59,228 nt of DNA from Kitasatospora aureofaciens (GCF_001188955.3 NZ_JPRF03000044.1:1-59228); one strand, 5' to 3'. Shown: positions 21,151 to 29,564, counted from the first letter of the stretch. Numbers and translations are program-made. The notes: generated by a model not told the origin, from the letters alone.

Positions 21151-22512
21151 ATGACCAGCAGCATCACCACGGGAGTTGTGAACAACGTGCAGAACACCGA
21201 CACCACCGGCCGCTCCGGGCGGAACCCGCTCCGGGCGCTGGGCAACGCCATCCGGTCCTGCCTGCGCGGCCCGGTCCTGGCCGCCCTCGCGGTGCCGCAG
21301 CTGCTGCTGCTCACCGCGGCCACGGTCGCCGCCTCCCTGCTGGGCCTCGGCGTCGGCGCGCTGCTCGTTCCGCCCACGATCGTCGCGATCCGCGGCCTGG
21401 CCGGCCTGCGGCGCCGGCTCGCCGCCGACTGGACCGGCGTGGAGATCCGCGACCCCTACCAGCCGCTGCCGGACGCCGAAGCGGGCTTCAAGGGAGCCTG
21501 GAAGCGCTGCCAGGCGATGCTGTCCGACCAGGCCACCTGGCGCGACCTGCTCTGGCTGCTGGTCGATCCGATGGTCGGCTTCACGCTGGCGATCCTCCCG
21601 CTCACGGTGGTCGCGTACGGCGTCCTCGGCCTGGTGCTGCCCCAGTTCTGGCAGTCGATCGCCGACAACGGCGGCAACACCTGGTACCTGTGGATCCACG
21701 TCACCAGCTCGGGTGCGGCCGGCACCGCCGCCCTGTTCGGCGTCCCGGTGATGCTGGCCGGCCTGGCCGTCGCCCCCGCCGTCATGCGGGCCCACACCGC
21801 CCTCGCCAAGTCGCTGCTCGGCCCGACCGCCCGTGCCGAGGCGCTGGCCGCCGAGCGCAAGGTCGCCCACCTCACCGAGACCCGGCGCGACGCGCTGACC
21901 ACCCAGGCCGCCGAACTGCGCCGGATCGAGCGGGACCTGCACGACGGGGCGCAGGCCCGGCTGGTGGCCATGGGCATGAACCTGGGCGTGGCCGAGCGCC
22001 TGGTCGAGCGGGACCCGGAGGCCGCGAAGCAGCTGCTCGCCGAGACCCGTCAGGCCTCCGCCTCCGCCCTCAACGAGCTGCGCGACCTGGTCCGCGGCAT
22101 CCACCCCCCGGTGCTGGCCGACCGCGGCCTCGCCGACGCCGTCCGGGCCCTGTGCATGGACAGCCCGCTGAACGTGACCGTCTCCGCCGAGCTGCCCGGC
22201 CGCCCCGAGGCCCCGGTCGAGTCCGCCCTCTACTTCGCCGTCTCCGAGGCGCTCACCAACGCCGCCAAGCACTCCGGCGCCAGCCACGTCGACGTCCAAC
22301 TGTGGTACGAGAACGGCACGCTGAAGGCCCAGATCACGGACGACGGCACCGGCGGCGCCGACCCCTCCCGCGGCACCGGCCTGCGCGGACTCGAGCGCCG
22401 GCTTGCTACCTTCGACGGAGTCCTGGCCGTCCGCAGCCCGCTCGGCGGCCCCACGACCCTGACGATGGAGCTGCCGTGCGAGTTGTACTCGCGGAGGACC
22501 TCTTCCTCCTGA
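21151..22512 (+). CDS. Sensor histidine kinase (NarL-type, HisKA_3)
   Basis: A 453-aa kinase. The N-terminal half is a membrane sensor with several hydrophobic helices (about residues 35-75 and 130-215), of the type often annotated as a putative actinobacterial sensor domain. The dimerisation/phosphorylation box is ERDLHDGAQARL (His near residue 267), and the HATPase part shows EALTNAAKH and the GTGLRGLERR region. It should autophosphorylate and pass phosphate to the response regulator, whose start lies inside its last codons. The signal is not evident. It diverges from the serine hydrolase gene, a possible target. Confidence 0.92.
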   Translation: MTSSITTGVVNNVQNTDTTGRSGRNPLRALGNAIRSCLRGPVLAALAVPQLLLLTAATVAASLLGLGVGALLVPPTIVAIRGLAGLRRRLAADWTGVEIRDPYQPLPDAEAGFKGAWKRCQAMLSDQATWRDLLWLLVDPMVGFTLAILPLTVVAYGVLGLVLPQFWQSIADNGGNTWYLWIHVTSSGAAGTAALFGVPVMLAGLAVAPAVMRAHTALAKSLLGPTARAEALAAERKVAHLTETRRDALTTQAAELRRIERDLHDGAQARLVAMGMNLGVAERLVERDPEAAKQLLAETRQASASALNELRDLVRGIHPPVLADRGLADAVRALCMDSPLNVTVSAELPGRPEAPVESALYFAVSEALTNAAKHSGASHVDVQLWYENGTLKAQITDDGTGGADPSRGTGLRGLERRLATFDGVLAVRSPLGGPTTLTMELPCELYSRRTSSS

Positions 22513-23126
22513 GGGACGGTCTGATCCGGATGCTGCAGGCCTACGACTTCGAGGTCGTGGCCGCGGTGGACACCGGACCGGACCTCCTCCAGGCCCTCCT
22601 CACCGAACGTCCGGACGTGGCAGTCGTCGACGTACGACTGCCGCCGACGTTCACCGACGAGGGCCTCCAGGCGGCTCTGGAGGCGCGCCGGCAGATCCCC
22701 GGTCTGCCGGTGCTCGTGCTTTCCCAGTACGTGGAGCAGCTCTACGCCAAGGAGTTGCTGGCCGACGGCAGCGGCGCGATCGGCTACCTGCTCAAGGACC
22801 GGGTCTTCGACCCCGACGAGTTCGTGGCCACGGTCCACCGGGTGGCCGCGGGCGGCACCGCGCTGGACCCCCAGGTGATCGCGATGCTGGTCAGCAACAC
22901 CGAACGCACCAAGCCGCTGGAGCGGCTGACGCCTCGTGAGCGCGAGGTGCTGGAGCTGATGGCCGAGGGGCGCTCGAACGGGGCGATCGCCGAGCGGATG
23001 GTGATCACCGAGCGGGCGGTGAAGAAGCACACCGCCAACATCTTCCTGAAGCTCGACCTGCCGCCCTCCGAGGAGGACCACCGCCGGGTGCTGGCGGTGC
23101 TGGCCTTCCTCCAGGTCGCGCCCTGA
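22476..23126 (+). CDS. LuxR/NarL-family response regulator
   Basis: A 216-aa two-component regulator. GTG 22476 gives VRVVLAED, the usual beginning of a receiver domain, and overlaps the kinase gene by 37 nt. The receiver shows the acidic pair (AED), the phospho-acceptor Asp in VAVVDVRLPP (about residue 52) and the Lys in LLKDR (about 103). The C-terminal LuxR-type helix-turn-helix begins LTPREREVLELMAEGRSNGAIA (about 150-171). This is a close cognate pair with the kinase. Target promoters are unknown. Confidence 0.94.
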   Translation: MRVVLAEDLFLLRDGLIRMLQAYDFEVVAAVDTGPDLLQALLTERPDVAVVDVRLPPTFTDEGLQAALEARRQIPGLPVLVLSQYVEQLYAKELLADGSGAIGYLLKDRVFDPDEFVATVHRVAAGGTALDPQVIAMLVSNTERTKPLERLTPREREVLELMAEGRSNGAIAERMVITERAVKKHTANIFLKLDLPPSEEDHRRVLAVLAFLQVAP

Positions 23127-23130
23127 CCGG

Positions 23131-23460
23131 CTACGACGCGGTCTCCCCGGCCACCCAGCGCAGGTAGCCGGGGCTGCCGGACACCACCGGCACGGCGATG
23201 ACCTCGGGCGTCTCGTACGGGTGCCGCGCGGCGACGAACCCGGCCAGCCGGTCAGCCAGTTCGGCCCGGGTCTTGAGGTCGATCCGCCACTCCTCGGCGT
23301 CCTGCACCTCGCCCTCCCACCAGTACACCGAGCGGACGGGGTACACCTGCGCACAGGCCGCCAGCCGCTCCCGCACCACGGCGGCCGCCAGGTCCCGGGC
23401 CTGCTCCTCCGACTCGTGGGTGGTGGTCACCACGACGAAACCCTGCTCGTTCGCTGTCAT
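23131..23460 (-). CDS. cutA: Divalent-cation tolerance protein CutA
   Basis: A 109-aa CutA1 family protein, a small cytosolic trimer with a ferredoxin-like fold linked to copper and other divalent metal tolerance. Family hallmarks are VVVTTTHESEEQA near the N-terminus, RLAACAQVYPVRSVYWWEGEVQ, the KT segment in DLKTRAEL and the C-terminal HPYETPEVIAVPV. It is convergent with the response regulator gene (4 nt apart). The next minus-strand gene upstream starts with a His-rich, metal-binding-like tail, though no functional link is shown. Confidence 0.95.
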   Translation of the reverse strand: MTANEQGFVVVTTTHESEEQARDLAAAVVRERLAACAQVYPVRSVYWWEGEVQDAEEWRIDLKTRAELADRLAGFVAARHPYETPEVIAVPVVSGSPGYLRWVAGETAS

Positions 23461-23542
23461 GCAAGGACTCTAGGGCCGCGCCGCGCCACGCCACGGGCCC
23501 CGCGCCCGTCGGGGCCTCGGAAGCGACGGGCGGGGGCGGTTC

Positions 23543-24439
23543 TCAGTCCCGGCGGGCGGTGTGGACGGTCATCGCCGAGAGGTAGAAGGCGTCCGGGCGG
23601 TGCAGGACGCCGGTCGGGGCGTCCTGCTCGATCAGTGCCTCCAGAGTCGCCCGGTCCTCCGGGTCGAGCACCTCGGCGAGCTGGTCGTGGCGCCGTGCGA
23701 GCTGGGTGCGCAGGTACTCGCGGACCGGCCGGGCCAGCGGCGCCGGGTGGTCGACCAGGAAGGTGCGGGTGCCGCTGGGGACCAGTCCGGCCCGCCGCAG
23801 CATGGCCGGCCAGTCCTCGATCTCCTCGGTGGTGCCGGGCAGTTCGGCGCGCATCGCGGCGAAGCCGTCCTCGTGCACCGCGTCCAGCCGGGCCTGGAAG
23901 CCGGGTCGGCCCAGGCCGAAGTCACGGGGCAGGTAGCGCGCGGGCAGGCCGCTCTCGGCGACGGCGAGCAGGCCGCCGGGCCGCAGCCGGCCGGCCAGGG
24001 CGGTGAGCGCGGCCTGCTGGTCGCCGAGGTGGTGGATGGCGTTGCCGGACCAGATCAGGTCGGCCTCGCCGAGCTTGTCGAACTCGGCCGGCAGGTCGGC
24101 CTGTTGGGTGCCGAGGCGGCCGCCCGCGCGGGCCCGGGCGCGTTCCAGCAGGGCGGCCGACTGGTCGACGGCGACCACCTCGGCCGCCGGGAAGACCTCG
24201 GCGAGCAGCCCGGCGATCACCCCGGGCCCGGCGCCGACGTCGAGCACCCGGCGCACCGCGCCGTCCCCGGCGAGGCCGGACAGCCACCGCCCGGCCTCGG
24301 TGACGGCCTCGGCGCGCAGGTCGGCCTCCAGCTCCAGGTGCGCCGCGAGGGCGTCCCAGTCGAGGTCGGCGGCGGGCACGTGGCCGTGGCCGTGGTGCTG
24401 GTGCCCGTGGTGCTGGTGGCCGTGCTGCTGTGCGGACAT
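23543..24439 (-). CDS. Class I SAM methyltransferase with a His-rich N-terminal tail
   Basis: About 298 aa from the internal ATG at 24439, chosen because GGAGAGGG precedes it; the longer frame adds only a Thr/Pro-rich stretch encoded by a short 12-bp tandem repeat. Residues 4-20 are almost only His, Gly and Gln (HGHQHHGHQHHGHGH), a likely metal-binding tail. The SAM motif is VLDVGAGPGVIAGLL (about residue 66), with VVAVD (motif II) and GNAIHHLGD (motif IV region) after it. The rest resembles general small-molecule methyltransferases. It follows the CPYC oxidoreductase gene by about 70 nt on the same strand and is probably co-transcribed with it. Substrate unknown; a sulfur, selenium or metalloid compound would fit the partner enzyme but is inference. 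Confidence 0.85.
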   Translation of the reverse strand: MSAQQHGHQHHGHQHHGHGHVPAADLDWDALAAHLELEADLRAEAVTEAGRWLSGLAGDGAVRRVLDVGAGPGVIAGLLAEVFPAAEVVAVDQSAALLERARARAGGRLGTQQADLPAEFDKLGEADLIWSGNAIHHLGDQQAALTALAGRLRPGGLLAVAESGLPARYLPRDFGLGRPGFQARLDAVHEDGFAAMRAELPGTTEEIEDWPAMLRRAGLVPSGTRTFLVDHPAPLARPVREYLRTQLARRHDQLAEVLDPEDRATLEALIEQDAPTGVLHRPDAFYLSAMTVHTARRD

Positions 24440-24508
24440 GGTGTTCCCTCTCCGTGGTGGGGGTTCGGTGGTGGGTCCGGTGGTGGGTCCGGTGGTCAGC
24501 TTCACCGC

Positions 24509-25495
24509 TCAGGCGGCGACGGCCGGGCCGGACGCGCGGCGCAGTGCGACCGCCCGTCCGATCTCCTCGTCCACCAGGTCGTGGTTGAGGGCGAAGGCGG
24601 CCGCCGCGCCCGTCCCGGCGGAGGTGACCACCTGGGCGCGCGGGTCGGCGACGTTGCCGACGGCCCAGACGCCGGGCACGCTGGTGCGGCCGGTCCGGTC
24701 GGTGGTGACCCAGCCGTTGTCGTCCCGGGCGCAGTTCAGCCCGAAGAGCAGGGCGTCCCGGGGCACCGGCTGCGGGAAGACGAACACCGCCTCGCGGTTG
24801 ACCACCCGCCCGGTGTCGAGCTCGACTCCGCGCAGCCGCCCGTCGTCGGCCACCAGCCGGACGATCCGGCCCCCGACCACCCGGACGCCGCGAGCCGCGA
24901 GCCGCTCGCGGTCGGCCGCGGTCAGTTCCAGGGTGTGGGCCAGCAGCACCACGTCCGCCGACCACTGCCGCAGCAGCAGTGCCTGGTCGACGGACCCGGG
25001 TGCGGTGCCGAGCACCCCGAGCGGGCGGTCGCGGACCTCCCAGCCGTGGCAGTACGGGCAGTGCAGCACGTCCCGGCCCCAGCGCTCGGCGAGCCCGGGC
25101 AGTTCCGGCAGCCCGTCCCGCAGTCCGGTGGCGACGACCACCCGGCGCGCCTGCAGCACCGGTCCGCCCGCCAGGTGGACGAGGAAGCCGAGTCCGGTGG
25201 GCTCGGCGTTCTCGACGTGCTCGACCCGCCCGTCGATCAGGTCCACCCCGTACCGGGCGACCTCCTCCCGTCCGACCGCCAGCAGTGCGGCCGGCGGCAT
25301 GCCGTCCCGGCTCAGGAAGCCCTGCATGTGGGCGGCGGGGGCGTTGCGCGGCTCACCCGCGTCCACCACCGCGACCCGCCTCCGGGCCCGGCCCAGCACC
25401 AGGGCGGCGCTCAGTCCCGCCGCGCCCGCGCCGATCACCACCGCGTCGTGGCGCTCCGCCGTGTCGTAGTACTCCGCCGTTTTCGTTGCGCTCAT
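24509..25495 (-). CDS. Thioredoxin-reductase-like FAD oxidoreductase with CPYC dithiol
   Basis: A 328-aa flavoprotein of the thioredoxin reductase fold. The FAD-binding GAGAAGLSAAL is at about residues 22-32, the redox pair is CPYC in VLHCPYCHGWEV (about 146), a second NAD(P)-like fold follows, and the second FAD segment is VWAVGNVADP near residue 283. The CPYCHGWE form is characteristic of the TrxR-like branch that includes dithiol oxidases such as GliT/HlmI, as well as many uncharacterised bacterial members. No thioredoxin gene is adjacent. It leads a likely two-gene operon with the His-tailed methyltransferase. An oxidase plus methyltransferase pairing for small thiols is possible but unproven. 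Confidence 0.88.
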   Translation of the reverse strand: MSATKTAEYYDTAERHDAVVIGAGAAGLSAALVLGRARRRVAVVDAGEPRNAPAAHMQGFLSRDGMPPAALLAVGREEVARYGVDLIDGRVEHVENAEPTGLGFLVHLAGGPVLQARRVVVATGLRDGLPELPGLAERWGRDVLHCPYCHGWEVRDRPLGVLGTAPGSVDQALLLRQWSADVVLLAHTLELTAADRERLAARGVRVVGGRIVRLVADDGRLRGVELDTGRVVNREAVFVFPQPVPRDALLFGLNCARDDNGWVTTDRTGRTSVPGVWAVGNVADPRAQVVTSAGTGAAAAFALNHDLVDEEIGRAVALRRASGPAVAA

Positions 25496-25559
25496 CGTCG
25501 CTCACCTCCACCGCCAGGCTGCGACCGACCATCCGGTATCGGCAAGGATTGTTGCCATC

Positions 25560-26537
25560 TCAGCAAACCTTCGGAGAAGCCCGGCCGCCGCCGGTCCGCC
25601 GCCAGTACGAGCGGGTGGCCACCGCCAGCGCCACCCCGTACCCCGCGAAGGCGCAGGCCCCGACCCAGGCCACCTCCAGGGCCTGCTCGGGCGTGGCCCA
25701 TTCGCCCTGGCGGATCCCGATCACCCCGGACGAGCACAGCGACAGGTAGCCGATCCCGACCACCCCGTACGGCACCAGCGTGACGGCGCCGATCAGCGCC
25801 GGGGTGAGCGGCAGCCAGCGCGGGACGGCCCGGCCGCGCAGCGGCAGGGTCCAGCGCGGGAACACCTGTCCCCACGGCCGCACCAGCCCCCACAGCAGGA
25901 ACACCCCGATCGCCGCCAGCAGCACGGTGCCGTCCAGCCCCCGGCGCTCCAGCGCGAGCCACAGCCCGGAGGAGCCGTTGTGCACGTAGCTCGCGTACAT
26001 CTCGTCCCCGCTGACCCCGGCGAAGCTGCCCCCGAACGCCCAGATCAGCTTCATCACCACGTAGGGCAGGAAGGCCAGGCTCCCGGCCCAGGCGGCCAGT
26101 TGGACGGCCGCCGGGGCCGGCGAGGGCGCCGGGCGGCCGGTCGCCGGCCGCTCCGCGAGCGGCCGTCGGGCCCGGGCGGTCCCGGCCAGCAGCAGCGCCC
26201 CGGCCGCCGCCAGCGCCTTGTGCACCGCGTCCGGGACGCTGTCCACGGCCTGCCCGAACAGCAGCGTCACCACGTCCATCAGCAGGCTCCAGGACGCCAC
26301 CACGGCCAGTCCGCACAACACCCGGAGCACCCACGTCAGCCACCGCCCCGGCTGCCCCCGGGCCGCCGCCCACCCGGCCCCGACCGCCGCCAACCCCACC
26401 CCGGCGACCACCCATCCCAGCCAGGCGGCACTCCACAGGGCCGTCCCGCTCAGCCCACAGCCCAGCCCGAACCCGGCGTAGCCCACGCCCCAGCCGGCCA
26501 CTGCCCGGCCGTCCCGCACCCACTCGCGCTCTCCCAT
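25560..26537 (-). CDS. Multi-pass membrane protein of unknown function
   Basis: About 325 aa from ATG 26537 (MGEREWVRD); a longer frame exists but its extra residues are Gly/Arg-rich and unlike a protein N-terminus. At least eight hydrophobic segments are visible, for example GWVVAGVGLAAVGAGWAAA, ALIGAVTLVPYGVVGIGYL and a last helix before a basic C-terminal tail. A soluble loop with VSGDEMYASYVHNGSSG sits in the middle. I recognise no family motif. It precedes the CPYC oxidoreductase gene by 64 nt on the same strand but has no evident functional tie, and it diverges from the aldo/keto reductase gene. Confidence 0.7.
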   Translation of the reverse strand: MGEREWVRDGRAVAGWGVGYAGFGLGCGLSGTALWSAAWLGWVVAGVGLAAVGAGWAAARGQPGRWLTWVLRVLCGLAVVASWSLLMDVVTLLFGQAVDSVPDAVHKALAAAGALLLAGTARARRPLAERPATGRPAPSPAPAAVQLAAWAGSLAFLPYVVMKLIWAFGGSFAGVSGDEMYASYVHNGSSGLWLALERRGLDGTVLLAAIGVFLLWGLVRPWGQVFPRWTLPLRGRAVPRWLPLTPALIGAVTLVPYGVVGIGYLSLCSSGVIGIRQGEWATPEQALEVAWVGACAFAGYGVALAVATRSYWRRTGGGRASPKVC

Positions 26538-26623
26538 GGCCCCAGGCTCGCCCGCGCCACCCCGCCCCGGCCTCCGCCCGGCTGCTGATCCGGCTCCCCC
26601 ATCAGGGGGATCCACGCCGGCCC

Positions 26624-26654
26624 TTGCGCTGGAGCGCACTCCAACTCCTAGCCT
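26624..26654 (+). promoter_or_regulatory. MerR-type promoter with 19-bp spacer and embedded palindrome
   Basis: A -35-like ttgcgc (26624-26629) and a -10-like tagcct (26649-26654) are separated by 19 bp, the long spacer typical of promoters twisted open by MerR-family activators. The palindrome tggagcgcactcca (26630-26643) occupies the spacer. The aldo/keto reductase ATG lies 47 nt further. No merR gene is nearby, so the regulator would act from elsewhere. Confidence 0.65.
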
Positions 26655-26701
26655 CTGAGCCGACACCGCAGCACCGACCCACCAACCTGGGGAGTACCAC
26701 C

Positions 26702-27757
26702 ATGCGTTACCGCGTCCTCGGCGGCACCGGCATCGAGGTGAGCACCTACTGCCTCGGCACGATGATGTTCGGCGCCATCGGCAACCCCGACCACGACGAC
26801 TGCGCCCGGATCATCAACACCGCGCTCGACCGGGGCGTCAACTTCGTCGACACCGCCGACATCTACTCGGCCGGAGAATCCGAGGAGATCGTCGGCAAGA
26901 CGCTGGCAGCCCGCGGTGACCGGGACGAGATCGTGCTGGCCACCAAGGCGCACTTCCCGATGGGCGAGGGCCGGGCCCGCGGCGGCAACTCGCGGCGCTG
27001 GATCGTGCGCGAGGTGGAGGAGAGCCTGCGCCGGCTGCGCACCGACCGGATCGACCTCTACCAGATCCACCGGCCGGACCACACCACGGACATCGAGGAG
27101 ACCCTCGCCGTCCTGGGCGACCTGGTCCGGGCCGGCAAGATCCTCGCCTTCGGCTGCTCCACCTTCCCCGCCGAGCAGATCGTGGACGCCCACCACGTCG
27201 CCGAACGCCGCGCCCTGCCGCGCTTCCGCACCGAGCAGCCGCCGTACTCGCTGCTCGCCCGCGGCATCGAGCGGGACGTCCTGCCGGTGGTGCAGCGGCT
27301 CGGCATGGGCGCGCTGACCTGGGGCCCGCTGGCCGGCGGCTTCCTCACCGGCCGCTACCGCAAGGGCCGCCCGGTCGACCTGACCACCGGGCGCGCCGCC
27401 ATCAACCCGGGCCGCTTCGACCCGACGCTGCCCACCACCGCCGCCAAGCTGGACGCGGTCGAGGCCTTCACCGAGCTCGCCGAGGACCTCGGCCGCACCC
27501 TGCCCGAGCTGGCCACCGCCTTCCCGCTGGCCCACCCCGCCGTCACCTCGGTGATCATCGGCCCGCGCACCATGGAGCAGCTCGAATCCGCCCTCGAGGC
27601 GGCCGACCTGGTCCTGGACGACGCCACCCTGGACCGGATCGACGCCATCGTCCCGCCCGGCACCGACCTCTACCGGGCCGACGGCGCCTGGCAGCCCCCG
27701 TCCCTCACCACCCCCGCCCTCCGCCGCCGCCCCGCCGCCGACCGCTCCGCGGCCTGA
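26702..27757 (+). CDS. Aldo/keto reductase
   Basis: A 351-aa NADPH-dependent aldo/keto reductase of the YajO/Tas-like (AKR11/12-type) group. Catalytic residues are visible: Asp and Tyr in NFVDTADIYSAG (about residue 50), Lys in LATKAHF (about 83) and His in YQIHRPDHT (about 124). The C-terminal cofactor segment is SVIIGPRTMEQLESAL. The start is ATG 26702 behind a GGGGAG site. It stands alone behind a MerR-type promoter, suggesting induction by a chemical stressor such as a reactive aldehyde or ketone. Natural substrate unknown. Confidence 0.93.
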   Translation: MRYRVLGGTGIEVSTYCLGTMMFGAIGNPDHDDCARIINTALDRGVNFVDTADIYSAGESEEIVGKTLAARGDRDEIVLATKAHFPMGEGRARGGNSRRWIVREVEESLRRLRTDRIDLYQIHRPDHTTDIEETLAVLGDLVRAGKILAFGCSTFPAEQIVDAHHVAERRALPRFRTEQPPYSLLARGIERDVLPVVQRLGMGALTWGPLAGGFLTGRYRKGRPVDLTTGRAAINPGRFDPTLPTTAAKLDAVEAFTELAEDLGRTLPELATAFPLAHPAVTSVIIGPRTMEQLESALEAADLVLDDATLDRIDAIVPPGTDLYRADGAWQPPSLTTPALRRRPAADRSAA

Positions 27758-27816
27758 TCGAGGCCGGCCGTCGAAGGACTGCTGCACGGCGCATGACGGC
27801 GCGACACATCGGCGGC

Positions 27817-27981
27817 ATGAAGACCGTCACGCAGCGCGAACTCGCAGCGCGGTCCAAGGCCGTACTCGACGATGTCGAAGCCGGCGAGGTCCACCACATC
27901 ACCCGCAACGGCACCGAGATCGCCGAGGTCCGTCCGATCAGCAGTCGCCGTCGCTTCGTTCCACACCCGGAACGGCGCTGA
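27817..27981 (+). CDS. Phd/YefM-type antitoxin, C-terminus altered
   Basis: A 54-aa protein starting MKTVTQRELAARSKAVLDDVEAG, the DNA-binding half of a Phd/YefM (VapB-like) antitoxin; HHITRNGTEIAEVRP is also family-typical. Normal members are about 75-90 aa with a toxin-binding C-terminal tail. Here the frame leaves antitoxin-like sequence after RRRFVP and stops soon after. The next bases, in another frame, read like the end of a PIN-domain toxin, so the gene is probably a deletion remnant. It may still bind DNA. A second in-frame ATG lies 24 nt upstream (27793). Confidence 0.7.
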   Translation: MKTVTQRELAARSKAVLDDVEAGEVHHITRNGTEIAEVRPISSRRRFVPHPERR

Positions 27982-28030
27982 CTTCGCCGGCCTCGAACAG
28001 GGCGTCGAAGTCATCCTGGTCCAGGACCGG
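27962..28030 (+). pseudogene. Remnant of a VapC-like PIN toxin C-terminus
   Basis: In frame 2 the bases read HTRNGADFAGLEQGVEVILV, matching the end of PIN-domain toxins, where a TRN..DF motif with the last acidic residue precedes a final V.V strand. No start or upstream PIN domain exists: the toxin end is fused out of frame into the antitoxin gene, and its own stop is missing. A deletion removing the antitoxin tail and most of the toxin explains this. Confidence 0.6.
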
Positions 28031-28039
28031 CCCTGGACC

Positions 28040-28066
28040 GACCGCCCGGCGACACGCCGGGCGGTC
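28040..28066. terminator. Hairpin between the toxin remnant and the GNAT gene
   Basis: A perfect 12-bp stem (gaccgcccggcg with cgccgggcggtc) around a 3-nt loop lies 15 nt past the end of the minus-strand acetyltransferase gene, placed to act as a bidirectional terminator. Confidence 0.65.
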
Positions 28067-28080
28067 GCGCCGCGTCCGGC

Positions 28081-28650
28081 TCACCCCCTCGGCGCGGCGA
28101 AGCAGTGGACCACAACCGTACGGCCGGAGGCCCACCGCTGTTCGCCGCTGCCGAGCGGGGTCCAGCCGAGGCGGCGGTAGAGGGCCAGGGCGGCGGTGTC
28201 GGTGGAGAGCACGTCGAGCACGGGGTGCAGCCCGAGCACCCGCGCGTGCGCCACGGCGCTGGCCAGCAGCAGTGCGCCGGCGGCCCGTCCGCGCGCCGCC
28301 GGGGCGACGAACAACCGGCCGATCACCGCCGTGAGTTCCGGGCGTCCGCCGGCCCGCCGGCTCCACAGTCCGGGGGCCATGTCCCCCGGGGCGCTGCGGG
28401 CCAGGCCGACGTGGCCGGCGGTCCGGCCGTCCGCCTCGGCGATCCAGGCCGCCAGCAGGCCGTCCGGGGTGAGCCAGGCGGCGGGCCGTTCGGGCCACTC
28501 GGCGGGGTAGCCGTCGGCGGCATGGACATCGGCCAGGGCCCGGACGCAGTCGGCGAGGTCGGCGGCGCGGCGCCGACGGACGCCCACCCCCGCCCCGGTC
28601 CGCCGTGAGCCGGACGCGACGACATTGGCGCGTTCTTCAAGGTCAGCCAT
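28081..28650 (-). CDS. GNAT-family N-acetyltransferase
   Basis: A 189-aa acetyltransferase. The GNAT core is evident: the central strand GRLFVAPAARGRAAGALLLASAVAHA carries the acetyl-CoA loop (R..A pattern, about residues 113-130) and is followed by the ALALYRRLGWTPLGSGEQRW segment typical of the C-terminal part. An N-terminal R-R-R-A-A-D-L segment matches strand 1. Substrate unknown. Adjacent minus-strand neighbours are not clearly related. GNATs of this type often modify small amines or antibiotics. Confidence 0.85.
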   Translation of the reverse strand: MADLEERANVVASGSRRTGAGVGVRRRRAADLADCVRALADVHAADGYPAEWPERPAAWLTPDGLLAAWIAEADGRTAGHVGLARSAPGDMAPGLWSRRAGGRPELTAVIGRLFVAPAARGRAAGALLLASAVAHARVLGLHPVLDVLSTDTAALALYRRLGWTPLGSGEQRWASGRTVVVHCFAAPRG

Positions 28651-28673
28651 GCCGGTACGTTACCGGCCGGCCC

Positions 28674-29564
28674 TCACCGCCGCAGCAGGTCGACCACCCC
28701 GGTCACGTCCTCGGCGCCGCTGCCGAGCGCCAGCCGGTGCTCCATCAACCGGAAGAACGGGGACAGCAGTTCGACGCTGACCCGCTGCTCCTCGGCGGTG
28801 CGCAGCAGCGTCTCCTTGCCCGCCACCTGCATCGCCAGGTTGGAGACCACGCCCGTGGTGTAGTCCCCGCTCTCCAACTGCGCCGCCGTCCGCTCGACCG
28901 ACCCGGCCATCGCGGTGAGCCAACCCCCCAGCAGCGGCGCCAGATCGCCCGGCTTCACCGCCTCGCCCCGCACCAGCGCGAAGGCGTGCGCGACCCCGGC
29001 GAACATCCCGTACATCGCGCTCAGCAGCGCCACGTCGTGCAGCGCCGCGTGCCCGGCGTCCGCGCCGACGTACCGGACGGCGGCCGGGGCGGCCAGCGCC
29101 TCCCGGTGCTCCTCGAACAGCTCCGCCGAGCCGCTGTAGAACACGTACGCCCCGGCCTCCGGGACGCCGATCATCGGCGGGACGGCCATGATGCCGCCGT
29201 CCAGGTAGCGGGCGCCCCGGGCCCCGGCCCAGGCGGCCCGGGCGCGGGCCTGGCCCGGGGTGCTGGTGACCAGGTTGACCAGGTCCCGGCCGGCCAGGTC
29301 GGCCCCCGCCAGCGCCTCCTCGACCGAGGCGTCGTCCAGCAGGCAGACCACCACCAGCCGGCCGGCCGCGACGGCCTCGGCGGCGGTGGCCGCCACCACG
29401 GCGCCCTCGGCGGCGAGCGCCTCGGCGCGGGCGACGGAGCGGTTCCAGACGGTCAGCGGGTGTCCGGCGGCGAGCCAGGCGCGGGCCAGCGCGGTGCCCA
29501 TCGCACCGAGGCCGAGCAGGGTGACGGGGCTCTTCGTGACGTTCTCAACTGTGTTCTGTGCCAT
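28674..29564 (-). CDS. NAD(P)-dependent oxidoreductase (6PGDH/imine-reductase-like)
   Basis: A 296-aa protein with an N-terminal Rossmann fold (VTLLGLGAMGTALARAWLAAG, residues about 14-34, then VWNRS) and an alpha-helical C-terminal dimerisation domain, as in beta-hydroxyacid dehydrogenases. The region around VGADAGHAALHDVALLSAMYG lacks the catalytic Lys typical of HIBADHs and instead resembles the imine reductase branch common in Streptomyces. Start ATG 29564 is favoured over longer frames because the Rossmann fold begins 14 residues later. It is divergent from an HxlR regulator gene, its likely controller. Confidence 0.88.
   Translation of the reverse strand: MAQNTVENVTKSPVTLLGLGAMGTALARAWLAAGHPLTVWNRSVARAEALAAEGAVVAATAAEAVAAGRLVVVCLLDDASVEEALAGADLAGRDLVNLVTSTPGQARARAAWAGARGARYLDGGIMAVPPMIGVPEAGAYVFYSGSAELFEEHREALAAPAAVRYVGADAGHAALHDVALLSAMYGMFAGVAHAFALVRGEAVKPGDLAPLLGGWLTAMAGSVERTAAQLESGDYTTGVVSNLAMQVAGKETLLRTAEEQRVSVELLSPFFRLMEHRLALGSGAEDVTGVVDLLRR

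Noticed and set aside
24440..24505. Longer start for the His-tailed methyltransferase
   Set aside because: The extra residues come from a 12-bp tandem repeat (G-P-T-T units), and the internal ATG has a clear ribosome binding site.
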